A stretch of DNA of 64,000 nucleotides from Siphonodentalium dalli. Taxonomy: Eukaryota; Mollusca; Scaphopoda; Gadilida; Siphonodentaliidae. Made by a program: the position numbers and the translations under genes. Below are positions 11,537 to 22,642 of this stretch, piece after piece; the first letter of the stretch is position 1, and each line of letters opens with the position of its first letter. A model generated the notes under the pieces. The model made no database searches. It saw only the letters and a program-made list of their open reading frames with translations, and had not been told where the DNA came from. The stretch covers positions 266,731,551-266,795,550 of the forward strand of contig CP136061.1 of the NCBI GenBank assembly GCA_032622095.1. The letters are read 5' to 3'.

Positions 11537-13760
11537 AGAAATTATAAGTGTCTGTTAAGTAAGTTCTGCTAATTACTTAAACTGAACCAGACGGGAAAGG
11601 GTGAATTTAAATTATCATGCGGATCAGCTATCAAAATTGAATAAGCAGTCAGTTTTTGCGCTTGCTGTACGAAAAATATTATGAACGCACCCATCGTCAT
11701 TGCGATGAACTATTGAACTCTGCAACAGAAATTATAAGTGTCTGTTAAGTAAGTTCTGTTAAGGGTATCCTAAACGTGACAGAGTTGAAATTTCTTCCAA
11801 TATGGCCGAAAATTTATAAAATAATGAGCTCTAATTCACTATAAGGTTTGCAAAATGGCCAAAATGAACCAATACAATATTATAAGTATAAAACATAGAT
11901 CATTTTGAAATGTAAAATGTTGTCCCATCTCACAGGAATCTATATAAAAAAAATTATGAAACAATTGTTGTTTTAAATTTTACACTTTCTTACAGTACTC
12001 ATATCTGTAAAATTACTGCATGTTTTTACTATAATAGTTTACCGATAGATGCTTTGATATTCCAATATATTGAGAGGGACCTTGCTTTTTCATTATAATG
12101 TTTCTTGTGTCAGAAATTCACCATGTAAAATGTGGTCGTATCCGCTCGATATGCGAAATCCACAACAACACTCGAAAAATAGGGAACTTCAATTTGTAGT
12201 TAACAGATAATAAAATCTGAGAATATATAGTCACCACTAATTAGCCTACTGAAGTACTGTATGACCAAAACTAACCTTAGAATATCGCTGATTTAAATGA
12301 CAATTTCCTAGAAAAAAGATATTTGAAGGCAAACTTTGACAAAATGGATTGTAAACATCACGTGACTAAAAACTTGGAATACCCTCCGAACGAAATTTCT
12401 CACAAGTATGAAATAATTCACTCTTTAAATAATTTTTGTTGTTAAACATGGCAAAACACCGGAATATGCATTAGATTAACATCCAAAAACACGGTATTCA
12501 TATATAAACAGAATTTATTAAATAATGTGTATATCTATCAAGTATTATTTTGTTAGAGGGGCACGGATTCCCGGTCTTTCCCAAATCAATTTTTAGTGTT
12601 GCACGAGTTTCCCTCTTTGCAGATGCAAACTATTCTTATTAAAAGCAATCAAAACAAGGTTACACACATCATACACAGCGGACATAATCCACAACAAATG
12701 TAATTCATGCAGGTATAGATAACTGCGCAATCGGTCATCCAAGTTATTTTTTAGGGCTGTTGTATTGTTTGATCAACTTTCTCAGAAAAACAAAAACATG
12801 TCGAAATCTCGTTTTGGTTTCGTTTTAATGGCTGACTAAATGAGTTCAAAATATTTTTAAAAACAATATTAGGGGTAATTAAACTAGAATTGTAGCAAAT
12901 TACAATATATGCTAGCTTCTTGATGTTGTTTTTCAACTGTCTGGGGTAATTTCTGTTAGAAAATCTTTGAAGTATGAATGTATGCCAGGCCATTTGTGTC
13001 AAAATGCACCAGTATCACAAAATATGATGCATCTGATTTTCGTAGGGAATGTTGGAAATATAGCTTACAGTGTATTTTTTTGTTTAAATATGTTATACAG
13101 TATCAATTGTGCATGAGGTATTATTGAAATAGGGGCAACATAGACAGCCTTATACATCCTTATGATCCAGCTCACATCATTGCCAACTTGGCTTCCCATA
13201 CCAAAAAATAGTCCCAAAAAGCAAATGGCCACATATTTGTGTTCATCTGATGGAGGGTGCCTTCAACTCAATGGATTTGTAGCTAAAATAGTGAGTTATT
13301 TTATAAAATGATGGTCCCTCTCCACATCATGGAATCCTAATCTATAGGATGCCACAATAATTATAACTGTTTGCTTTATTAGTTTTGACTTCTGGTGATT
13401 GGCATAATTTCGCTCACTTTCCAGTTAATTTTCTCAGTCAAATATATCTTTTAAAAATATGGATGTGATGCCAAAAACTTGTTCAATCATATTCCTATAT
13501 CCTTGTGAAATTGCATGTAAATTGGAAACATAGTCTTGCAATGGCTGGCATTTATCAGAGAGAGGGGTATAAAAACTCATTCGGCCATCTTTGTCACGTT
13601 TAGGATACCCTTAATTATTTAAACTGAACCAGACGGGAAAGTGTGAATTTAAATTATCATTGAATAAGCAGTCGATTTTGGCGCTTGCTGTACGAAAAAT
13701 ATTATCGTCATTGTGATGATCTATTGAACTCTGCAACATAATCTCGTGCGAAGAACGACC
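11537..13760. repeat. Direct duplication split by a TTAA element
   Basis: ATTATAAGTGTCTGTTAAGT starts both 11540 and 11731. It is followed in the first copy by ACTTAAACTGAACCAGACGG and in the second, after 1.85 kb, by ATTTAAACTGAACCAGACGG at 13616. The two copies share the next 100 bp (..TTGCGCTTGCTGTACGAAAA). The unit is roughly 190-200 bp. The first copy serves as an empty site for the insertion in the second. Confidence 0.8.
11763..13610. mobile_element. piggyBac-type non-autonomous TIR element, 1.85 kb
   Basis: The element begins GGGTATCCTAAACGTGAC and ends with the exact complement GTCACGTTTAGGATACCC. It is flanked by TTAA at 11759-11762 and 13611-13614. The paralogous uninterrupted copy near 11568 has one TTAA-like site (CTAATTACTTAAACTG). 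TTAA target duplication is the hallmark of piggyBac transposases. No transposase frame of useful length is present (the longest is 83 codons and not recognisable), so this copy must depend on an enzyme in trans. Confidence 0.82.
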
Positions 13761-14357
13761 TCGACACCTGCAAGAGATGCTTGGCTGACTGATTTTGATT
13801 TTTTTGTGTAGTTTCCGCGAGCCTTTCCGCGACGTTGTTCTTCGGATATTTATGACTTCGCGCATGTTTGACATATCGAAGAAAGTATTATATTTATTAA
13901 TTCCTCGCGGATTGTGTCTGGAATCACTAAAAAGAACATTAAAACTTAAACATGTGCACCGTGGTATTCCACTTGGATTCACCAGTTTACTTTCTATCTG
14001 TCTATTGTGAATGTGAGAATAACATGTTAAATTTTTGGAAGGCAAGTTGAACCAGCACAAATATGACAAATTTCATTGAGGTGATATAAGTGGTCAACAG
14101 CTGGTCAAGGTAAGTTTCATTTATAGCATTATCTGATTATCCTTGAAAGTGTATGTGAGGGGGGGGGGGGCGCAAGTGACAAGTCCTGGATTACCTCTCC
14201 ATGCATATTGTCACAACAAAAGTTACACAATTGCGGAAATTGTTTTGTAGGTAATTAGTTCAATTTTATTAAAAGTTTATTTATCTTTGAATTTTATCCT
14301 GATATTTAAAAGCTAGTTCAAGTTCCAGGTATTCCTGTAAAAAGACAAGTTCTAAAG
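13761..14357. other. Unassigned sequence, G-tract at 14159
   Basis: No gene recognised. A short plus-strand frame at 13795-14010 resembles nothing I know. A run of 12 G lies at 14159-14170. Confidence 0.35.
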
Positions 14358-14467
14358 AATGTGAATTCATAGCTGTTATTTACAATTTACCCAATCCAGA
14401 GTTAAATTTATGAATGTGAATTCATAGCTAAGATTTACAATTTACCCAATCCAGAGTTAAATTTATG
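14358..14467. repeat. 55-bp direct duplication
   Basis: AATGTGAATTCATAGCT followed by ATTTACAATTTACCCAATCC occurs at 14358 and 14413, two adjacent copies with few differences. Confidence 0.9.
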
Positions 14468-14577
14468 ATATAGCTGCTTGGGTGCATGACAAGTGATACC
14501 CAAACCAACTGATACTCTCGGAAAAAGTCAAGTGATCCCTAATCTCGATTCAACTGATACCTTCTTTTCGAGTCAAC

Positions 14578-14725
14578 ATATCCAGACAGACATCCAAAAC
14601 AAGAATCCAGATATGACACCCACTGCAAGGAACATACTAGCTGCATCAGTTTGTTGGCTTCTACTGTATGTTCCCTGCAGTGGGCGTCACACAAACTCCT
14701 GTCATGGATGTCTGTTTGGATATCA
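14578..14725. repeat. Small foldback element
   Basis: The outer stem ATATCCAGACAGACATCCA pairs with TGGATGTCTGTTTGGATAT. An inner stem GACACCCACTGCAAGGAACA pairs with the complementary sequence at 14665-14690. The unpaired centre is about 35 bp. There is no coding capacity. Confidence 0.75.
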
Positions 14726-15734
14726 ACATCTGAAACTATTCACTTAGCCTCCCCATCTCGTTATTATAATAATACTATTAATAATCGATTCCTCAGTCAT
14801 CACTACGACATATGATGATATACATTTATGGGTTGGTTAATCATAAGTATTTATTATAAAAGGATCTAACTATTTGCACTGGTAGATATATGTAATAGTT
14901 TAAATAATAGTAATGGGGGGTGTGCACACTTTTAATAACCACTCGTATTTAGTTGTACCTTTACCGTAGTATGCAATAGATATAATTAGTTCGGGGTGGG
15001 GTAGTCAAATGAATTTGAATTTTTTACATAATTTTCAGCCTGCTGAGATGAAATAACATTTCTCGATTATTTACCCTTATTTTCTTATGACCACTTGGTT
15101 AGGCAACACCAACTTCTTAAGTCTGGCTTACGAACATGCGGGGAGAAAAAAAAGTAGATGCAGGAAGGAAACAAAATTAAAATAAAATTAAAAAAATCCC
15201 CCCCCAATTTATATAAAGTGAATCATGGAATTTTACATAAATTTGACAAACATTGTGAAATAATGTTTTTGAATGAAATTCTGAACCAAACAAGACATAT
15301 CTTGTCATGAAATACATGAAAATATGGATCTCTGAATGATCATAAGCAGAACCGGATGCGACAGCGCATGAAAGTCCGTACTCTTGTAAACAATTTTGGG
15401 ATTTAGTTTTTTTTGGAAAAAAAGTTGTAAGAGGTGTTCGTAAACCAGACTCAAAAACTGGTATCGGCTTACCATGACAAAAAATGCTTGTATATGAGGC
15501 AATTCTGAGATCGATTAAATTATTCAATCCAAAATTGAACTGGTGGATGTCTTTGATGAAAACATCAGATGATCATCATTACATATTTAAAGCCAATCCA
15601 CACTCCATGTATACATAATTTATTACACCAAGGTGACCGACCATGCTATTTAAGATAGTGAAGGCAGAAAAAGACTCAATTGTCTATATGTATAGTGTAT
15701 ACCATACATATCCCAGTTTTAGATACATCTAGGA
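14726..15734. other. No recognisable feature
   Basis: AT-rich sequence. The two minus-strand frames at 15177-15527 and 15305-15502 overlap each other, have no domain character and begin in low-complexity sequence. I regard them as chance. Confidence 0.4.
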
Positions 15735-15932
15735 CTAACTAAATTAAACAAAAGCAGAACCACGGGCAAACCCTCGGGACCCAGTCGGAAATATGGCCCG
15801 CCGCCATCCATCAGAAAGCTCTCGGTGAGAGCTTTCCGATGAATGGCAGCAAGCCACACCCCCCAACCACACTCCTAAAAGCCACCCATAACTCTGCCGT
15901 GGCTCAGGAGTCCATTAATTAGAGCACCACTG
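15735..15932. mobile_element. Palindromic MITE, 5'-degraded copy of the 212-bp family
   Basis: It shares the core GGCCCGCCGCCATCCATC, AAGCTCTCGGTGAGAGCTTT and AAGCCAC with the copies at 16612 and 31436, and ends GCACCACTG then TA. The left terminus has diverged. Confidence 0.8.
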
Positions 15933-16285
15933 TACAATATGTTAATATGCTTTCATCTTAGCCACATTCAAATTTGGTAGCATGGTTTTCTGGACATGGA
16001 ATTGTCTTACTTTAGCTTAAAGGCAAGGGCGGCGTTCGCTGCGGAAAATTCATAATTGTTCAAATTGCCACTAACAGAAGAAATCTCAAAACATGCAATT
16101 GCCAGACATAATCAGCGGGTAACAGTATGGTAGACTGGTAGTGTCGTCAAGACATACGATGGTGTATGTAAACAAGAGCCTGCTTATGTTACAGAAGTTT
16201 TGCTTCTGTTTAGTCTAGATGACACAGTGCAATTCTATTGGTTAATCACACATAACTGATATAAACGCTCTTTATTTATTTATTT

Positions 16286-16327
16286 AAAAAAAAAAAAATT
16301 TTTTTTTTTTTTTTTATTTTTTTCCTC
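16286..16327. repeat. A-run followed by T-run
   Basis: About 13 A then about 17 T, then further T-rich sequence. Such a pair can fold on itself. It may mark two retroposon tails back to back, but no TSD is visible. Confidence 0.6.
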
Positions 16328-16611
16328 TCTTGTGTCTATGGCAATTTATGACGGAGGTTAATATTTTAACAGTATAGATACCCAGTGCCAACACCGTCCG
16401 TATCTTTATTTTGCAACTCAAATAATTTTGTTTGTGGAAATTTGTCTTTTTGACTTAGACGATGGCTTTGTTGATTGTTGATCGCAAGGTGAGAATGCGT
16501 TTCCTCATATTTAGGTTGCTGCATTGAGAGGTCTTTACATATTAGCAATATGGGTGAAGGGGGAGGTGGCATTACTTGTTATAATTAAAATATAGTGCAT
16601 ATACTGTTATA

Positions 16612-16823
16612 CAGCAATGCCCCAACCAATCGACCCCACAACCACACCAGAACGATGGGCAACCCTCCAGACCCCAGTCGGTAGTATGGCCCGCCGCCAT
16701 CCATCGGAAAACTCTCGTCGAGAGCCTTCGGATGAATGGCAACCAGCCACACCCCGACCAAATCCCGAAAAATCACCCACAACTCTGCCGCAGTTAAGGA
16801 GTCGATCAATTAGGGCATTACTG
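16612..16823. mobile_element. Palindromic MITE of 212 bp, TA target site
   Basis: It starts CAGCAATGCCC and ends GGGCATTACTG, flanked by TA on both sides, exactly the same length as the copy at 31436-31647. The whole element is a foldback. Frames read through it on both strands are by-products of the palindrome. Confidence 0.88.
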
Positions 16824-17340
16824 TATGGTACCTGGATATCACTGAATTATTATATATTAGTAAGAGTATCATACATCTAGTATGAAAATAGTGAAGCGTA
16901 TATATTAAAACACATTATGAAATTCCGCATAATTATACATAATTTCGCTTCCATTTTTTGAATTTGATATAGATTCAGTCGCAGCATGAGTATACACAAT
17001 TTCATTACCATTCATTGAAATTGGGTTTACTCATTCTATCACACCACATGAAGGTTTAGCACAGTCATACATGGATTTGTTCTCCAATGTTATCGCAGTA
17101 TGCTCCACTCTGAGGTTGTGACTGAGTTAATGCCACTGTTTATTGGATATATATTATACATAAGTGCATTGTTTATATGCATACTTGTATGTTTTATTTT
17201 TCCTGCCAGACTATAACTATATTAATATTATATAGTTACGATCGGATAAAAAAAGAAAAGAAAAAAAAGAACATGTATATATTAATTTACTTGATGCATT
17301 TATACAGCAAAAACGATGACTCAGTATTAATGAAGCAGTT
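16824..17340. other. AT-rich filler, no gene
   Basis: No reading frame of interest. A segment near 17270-17300 (ATGTATATATTAATTTACTTGA..) resembles 19990-20020, on the other side of the 2.45-kb element, so the two may be parts of one interrupted repeat. Confidence 0.35.
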
Positions 17341-17411
17341 GATTATATATACACACACACATATACATACCGTATACATACATATACACACACACATACA
17401 TACATACACAT

Positions 17412-17460
<49 letters not shown>

Positions 17461-17461
17461 G

Positions 17462-17498
<37 letters not shown>

Positions 17499-17506
17499 TA
17501 TATACA
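17341..17506. repeat. CA/TA microsatellites
   Basis: ACAC and ATACAT tracts are followed by long TA runs. They provide the open frames on both strands here, which are not genes. Confidence 0.9.
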
Positions 17507-18311
17507 TACTAGAAGGTGACCCGACTTCGTCCGGGCTATTAAAAAACCAAATTTCAAGTCGATTGCTCCACCCGTTTCCTAGATCTGGTCTGCGCATGCG
17601 CGAAGCTGGTGTCGCACGTGCTCGGCGACCCGATAAAATTCGTATCCGGGGCAAGATACATTCACATACCAAATTTAAAGTCAATATCTCAACCCGTTTC
17701 CGAGATATCGTCTGCGCATGCGCGAAGCTGGCGTCGCACGTGCTCGGCGACCCGACAAAATTCGTATCCGGGGCAAGATACATTCACATACCAAATTTCA
17801 AGTCGATAGCTACACCCGTTTCCGAGATATATAGCCCAATGTCATTTGCGGATACCTCGGCCGGTGATGAGTTAACGCGACACAGTCAAATGCATCGGCA
17901 GGGTGAGAGTTAACGTAATCTAACTTTATGACCTCTGACGACGTCATAGAAATTACGCATTGATTTTATCCCGATAAAAGCATCGTACCACTTGTACCTA
18001 ATAATTGAGGCAGATAACTAAAACGGATACATACATATTATATATCGTTGGAAAGATGAAGCCACACAGATTCTAACCGTGCAAATTATATGACTGGCAA
18101 TTTATTATTCGCGCTATATCGAATCGATTTGTGAGCACCGAACTGAAATATATTAGCGCAAAAACGGCGTAAAAATAGATTTGACCTCCGCACGTGAAAA
18201 GTTGACCTCGCACGGACAAATAAATATGCCTATGTTCGTCTCCGGCCGAAAATACCCTAAAATACCAAATTTCATCGAAATTGGCTTAGTCGTTTTCGAG
18301 TCCATCGATTT

Positions 18312-18353
<42 letters not shown>

Positions 18354-19957
18354 AACAAACACATACACACACAGATCTTTCAAAATATATAATAGATATA
18401 TACATACATATACATACACATACATATTATACACCGTACATAAATGTCTATATACAAACCATTCCTGCCCGATCATAACTATCTCATATATATTTTGAAG
18501 ACCTCTGTCTGTATGTTTGTCTGTCTGTCTGTCTGTCATTAATACAAATCTACGATTCTCGACCGATCGGGACGAAACTTGGTACGTGTGTGTAGATTGA
18601 CCAGGCGGTGAACGTTGTCGTATTGGCGAGCCCGTGCGGCGCCCGCTTCGCGCATGCGCAGACCAGATCTCGGAAACGGGTGGAGCTATCGACTTGAAAT
18701 TTGCTATGTGAATGTATCTTGCCCCTGATACGAATTTTATCGGGTCGCCGAGCCCGTGCGACACCAGCTTCGCGCATGCGCAGACGAGATCTCGGAAACG
18801 GGTGGAGCTATCGACTTGAAATTTGGTATGTGAATGTATCTTGCCCCGGATACGAATTTTATCGGGTCGCCGAGCCCGTGCGACGCCAGCTTCGCGCATG
18901 CGCAGACCAGATCTCGGAAACGGGTAGAGCTATCGACTTGAAATTTGGTTTTTGAATAGCCCGGTCAACGTCGGGCTGGGTAGAGCTATCGACTTGAAAT
19001 TTGGTTTTTGAATAGCCCGGACAACGTCGGGCTCATCGGCTAGTCTATTATATATTTTGGAAGATCTGTTTGTTTGTTTGTGTGTATGTGTGTTTGTGTG
19101 TAATCGATGGACTCGAAAATGGCCCAGCCGATTTCGATGAAACTTGGTATGTGGGGGTATTTTCGGGTCAGGACTAACATAAGCCTATTAATTTGTCCGT
19201 GCGAGGTCAACTTTTCACGTGCCGATGTCAAATCTGTTTTTACGCCGTTTTGCGCTAATATATTTCAGTTCGGTGCTTACAAATCGATTCGAAACAGCGC
19301 GAATAATAACATGCCAGTCATAATAATGACACTATGAGAATCTTTCGTGTTTCCTCTTTCCAACGATATATAATATGTATGTATCCGTTTTAGTTATCTG
19401 CCTCAATTATTAAGAAGAAGTGGTACGATCGTCTATCAGGGTAAAAACAATGCGTAACTTCTATGACGTCGTTAGAGGTCATAAAGTTAGATCACGTTAA
19501 CGCTTAACAGGCCGATGCATTTGACTGTTTCAGAGACGTCTTGGCGATATCTCGGGCACCGATGGTAATTTATCTTTACGTTGAAACTTGATAATTAATG
19601 AGCGTGTGTATATGAGGCGCGTTTTCAAATCGGGTTAAACTGGCGGATTTTTACGGACGAAATTTTATGCATAGGGTATCTCGGTATCCGCTGGGCCGAT
19701 TTCCCGGTATCCGCTGGGCCGATTTCCACAATTTTTGGGGTGTTGGTGTTTGACCCCACCTGACCTTGACCTTCAAAATGGTCAATTCAAGGTCAAATCG
19801 GGTAAACCCGGATGGATTTCGACGGGTACTTTTGTCGGGTACTTTTGTTCGGGCACTGTGTTTTGGACGGGTCAAATCTTGACCCCCACTTGACCTTGAC
19901 CTTCAAAATAGACAATTCAAGGTCAAAGCCCGGACGAAGTCGGGTCACCTTCTAGTA
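17507..19957. mobile_element. 2.45-kb head-to-head repeat with 31-bp TIR and NRF1-like units
   Basis: TACTAGAAGGTGACCCGACT opens at 17507, and its complement closes at 19957 (AGTCGGGTCACCTTCTAGTA); the match is about 31 bp. The left (17507 to about 18395) and right (about 19043-19957) halves are inverted copies of each other. Shared stretches include GTTATCTGCCTCAATTATT and TTTTTACGCCGTTTT. A third, shorter member occupies 18480-19040. Each member carries a roughly 122-bp module with the palindrome TGCGCATGCGC, followed by an ACACAC or GTCTGTCTG microsatellite and a TATATAATAGA-type end. There is no transposase frame. Confidence 0.75.
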
Positions 19958-20039
19958 CTATATATATTTATGACTGACCAATAAATAACAAGTATATATT
20001 AAATTTGCATGATGCATTTGTATATCTAGTGCACATGTA

Positions 20040-20518
20040 TCTTCGGCCTCGAGCTCCATTTTCTTCATGTTGTTATCTAGCTCATCCATTCTCACTTCCA
20101 CATCAAACACCCGTCCACAGCATTCATCTTTTACTTTCTCCACTTTCTCCTGAAAATCTGTTTTTAATTTGGTAACAATTTCTTCAAGTTTCTCTGTTTT
20201 TACTAAGGGTTCCAGACTTCTTTCAAAGTCGGTCTTAGTGACCATCATGTCTAATTTAGCATTTATTTGAGCTAAAGCCTTCTCCAGGGAACTGTTATGT
20301 AGGGCATCTGAATCCACAATGGATGATTTATCGGAGGCAAAGTTTATTTTCTGTTGTGCACCTTTATTAGTAATTGAGTCTGATGTTTTCATTTTCTTAC
20401 TTTGAGCAGAGGATCTGTTCTTGTTGTGTGGATTTTTATTGTCTGTGTTCATGCTATAGTCTCCGCTGGTGCTAGAGGTGGAATTCGCTGCAGGACGTTT
20501 CTTATCTGGCCCAGGCAT
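20040..20518 (-). pseudogene. LINE ORF1, truncated
   Basis: The frame opens with ATG at 20518. The first 75 residues are rich in Ser, Asn and Lys. A charged heptad-rich stretch (EKLEEIVTKLKTDFQEKVEK and VRMDELDNNMKKMELEAED) then looks like a coiled coil, as in LINE ORF1 proteins that trimerise and bind RNA. The match to LINE-like sequence stops near 20040 after about 160 residues. The frame then runs on to 19958 through unrelated AT-rich sequence. The C-terminal part of ORF1 was not found elsewhere in the window. Confidence 0.7.
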
Positions 20519-20738
20519 TAATATATTTCGTAATTGACACGAAGTTGTGCAATCCCGTTTGAACTGTGTATATGCCGCTTTATTATACGATCAAACTTAC
20601 TTTATTCTATCGTAATAACTAGCCGAGTATAGACATATTCATAATAAATAAGTGATCTTAGTGTGGTGCCGTTATAAAATGGATTATTTGATTTTTTCCC
20701 ACGACGAAAATTTTGGTACGCAATTAGTCCGCCATCTT

Positions 20739-21190
20739 TGGACATTGAACTACAAGAACTTGAAGATGCTGGTATAATTGAGCAAGTAAATGAACCAAGT
20801 AGCTGGGTGGCTCACATTGTTATAGTTCCGAAACCGTCTGGAGACATAAGACTGTGTGTGGACATGCGTCAGGCAATTCGCGCCATTAATCGAGAGACAT
20901 ATCCTATTCCAACTGTTGGGGAAATATTGCAGGAACTTAATGGCAGTACATTATTCAGCAAAGCCGACATTCTGGGAGCATACAATCAGATTATTTTAGC
21001 AGAGGAATCTCGACACATCACAACTTTCATGAGCCACAAAGGACTCTATCGTTATCGTCGTTTATATTTTGGGGTCAACTCTGCACCAGAACAGTACAAC
21101 AAAATAATGCGTCAAATTCTGGACTAGTGTCCGGGCGTATGCAGTATATACGATGACATAGTCATACATGCAGCTACTGAAGCAGAACAT
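20739..21190 (+). pseudogene. pol: RT remnant of Gypsy element 2 (resumes after LINE)
   Basis: The coding sequence resumes at the TGGA duplication with DIELQELEDAGIIEQ, then VAHIVIVPKPSGDIRLCVDM, SKADILGAYNQI, FMSHKGLYRYRRLYFG and SAPEQYNKIM. These are RT fingers and palm blocks of Gypsy type. A TAG at 21125-21127 interrupts the frame just before CPGVCSIYDDIVIH, where the two catalytic Asp are retained. Downstream of about 21190 the element jumps to the integrase end, so RNase H and the DDE core are deleted. Confidence 0.92.
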
Positions 21191-21234
21191 GATTCACGAG
21201 TGGAAAGAGGATTCGTATAGCACAGGCACAGGGA

Positions 21235-21830
21235 CTAGACTGGACGCAGGAACCCAAACATTATCTTGTTATGTACAGAAGTACCCCACATTCTGTAACA
21301 GGGAAGTCTCCTGCGGAGATGCTTTTTGGCCGCAAAATAAGAACTAAGGTTGCAGAATTAGAAATGATAACCGGCGAAGATAAGGACATAGAGGTGCGTG
21401 ATCGTGATTCAGAGGAAAAAGAAAAAGGGAGACTGTATGCGGACAATAAGCGAGGTGCTACCAAACGTAACTTGGATATTGGTGATTTGGTTTTGATGAA
21501 ACAAGACCGTATTAATATAATATAATATAATATAAACGTAATGTAAAGCATTTCATTCCAATAATTCAGGAAATCATACAACGGACATTCAAAGCAGTGA
21601 TAGTGGAAATAACCTTGTAAATTCATTTGATAATGGTGTTGGATTCAGAGACCGGGTGGACCATGACTCATATGGTAACAGTGTTCACAGTGGGAGTGTT
21701 CTAGAACAAGAACGTGACAATGCAGAACATAATGAACCTACCAAGGAGTCACATGCACACGTTAGCAGTAGACCAGCAAGGGATCATCGTTTACCGGAGA
21801 AACTAAAAGGCTTCGTGTTGAGCAAATAAT
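21235..21830 (+). pseudogene. Integrase C-terminus and pol tail of Gypsy element 2
   Basis: YRSTPHSVTGKSPAEMLFGR, seen just after the DDE core in Gypsy integrases, is followed by a charged linker and LDIGDLVLMKQDR. A stretch with AATAT repeats (21510-21535) breaks the frame. A Ser/His-rich tail follows in another frame and ends at the TAA near 21827, shortly before the purine tract. Confidence 0.85.
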
Positions 21831-21861
21831 TCAGTGTGTGCAAATCAAAGGGTTTGACATT

Positions 21862-21875
21862 AAGGAGGAGAGAGA
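21862..21875 (+). other. Polypurine tract of Gypsy element 2
   Basis: AAGGAGGAGAGAGA abuts the TGTAGTG start of the 3' LTR, the expected place for the plus-strand primer. Confidence 0.85.
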
Positions 21876-22048
21876 TGTAGTGTATCAGTCAAAGAGACAT
21901 AACTCTAGTTTCTTATTCAAGGCAAAAGTATTGCCCCTTGGTTGGTTTAGTAAAGCATGGCTTCCGGTGTGGAATGTAAACGAAAAGATATTACATTAAA
22001 TAGCGTTTAAATACGGGTTATCTTATAATCTTAGAGTTGCATAAAGTA
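21876..22048 (+). repeat. 3' LTR of Gypsy element 2
   Basis: About 173 bp, nearly identical to the flanks of the split 5' LTR. It lacks the 510-bp MITE. Its right terminus reads GCATAAAGTA where the 5' LTR has GCATATAGTACA, so the last bases have mutated. Confidence 0.9.
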
Positions 22049-22642
22049 AATATACGATGTCGTATTTAATAACAAAGACATGTTTTGAATGCCTTAGTAT
22101 CACATTGAAAGCCACGCTTATCGTTTGGCCCCTGTTTCCTGTGTTTTCTCGATATACGAGCCCGATTTTAAAGCTTGCATTGAGCTCCAACAGAATTGAA
22201 CGGCCGGTAAAATCTTACAAACAAGCTTTGAACGCCCGGGAATATTATGGAGGGGTGCATTGATATATAATTACTAAAGGCATAATAATCATAATCATGG
22301 AAAGTTACCGTTTTGATGTGAACAATCGTTATTTGTGACTACCGAGGTCGCACAGCCAAAACAGGTCCGACGTTGCGATTTCGTCTGCTTGACAACGTAA
22401 ACAGGAAGTGACTTTTAGTTGGGTCTTGCAGCTTGTTGCCGGATCGCATATGAATCCTGTGCTCGTCACAATTCCTGTGCGAATGTCTATTTTACCTATG
22501 GGAATTTACAGGAAAGAGGTGTGATATATTTGTTATGCTAAAAACACAAGGCTATTGGCCTATAATCAGGGTCCATTGTTTGTTTCATTCTCACCTATTG
22601 TTTCCCCCCGCATCCGTTCGAGTGCGCTCGAAGCCATGTTAA
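22049..22642. other. Flanking sequence, no feature
   Basis: No gene or repeat recognised. The short plus-strand frames at 22057-22263 and 22555-22740 show no domain character, and the second runs into the SINE. Confidence 0.4.

Larger units (their letters stand above)
7239..20738 (-). mobile_element. Non-LTR retrotransposon (CR1/L2-like LINE), itself interrupted
   Basis: The minus-strand element starts at 20738 with AAGATGGCGGACTAATTG and ends at 7239 with AATAAAATTA followed by TATCC repeats. The Gypsy-2 coding sequence is cut between Leu and Asp codons: left side ..AAACTGGA, right side TGGACATTGAAC. This leaves a TGGA target duplication at 7235-7238 and 20739-20742. ORF1 (20518-20040) and ORF2 (10832-7727) remain, with about 9 kb of other repeats between them. 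The microsatellite tail rather than poly(A), together with the endonuclease-RT composition, fits CR1/L2-type elements. The clade is inference. Confidence 0.88.
5144..22048 (+). mobile_element. Second Ty3/Gypsy element, degenerate and opened by nested insertions
   Basis: Matching LTRs bound this copy: TGTAGTGTATCAGTCAAAG starts both 5144 and 21876, and the unit GCGTTTAAATAC..ATAATCTTAGAGTTGCATA occurs at both LTR ends. A serine-tRNA-like primer site follows the 5' LTR and a purine tract precedes the 3' LTR. Internal pieces in order are gag (5861-6769), protease (6740-7000), the start of pol to 7238, RT again from 20739, and the integrase C-terminus to about 21830. RNase H and most of integrase are missing. 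The 13.5-kb interruption is a LINE that itself contains other elements, so the native element was probably near 3.5 kb or longer before the deletion. Confidence 0.92.

Noticed and set aside
12751-13002. 83-codon minus frame within the TTAA element, considered as transposase
   Set aside because: It has no DDD-type motifs and is far too short for a piggyBac transposase.
16585-16880. Overlapping plus and minus frames of 74-87 codons
   Set aside because: They fall inside the 212-bp palindromic MITE.
17343-18899. Long frames on both strands around the microsatellites
   Set aside because: They are translations of CA/TA tracts and of palindromic CpG-rich modules. Both strands stay open for compositional reasons.
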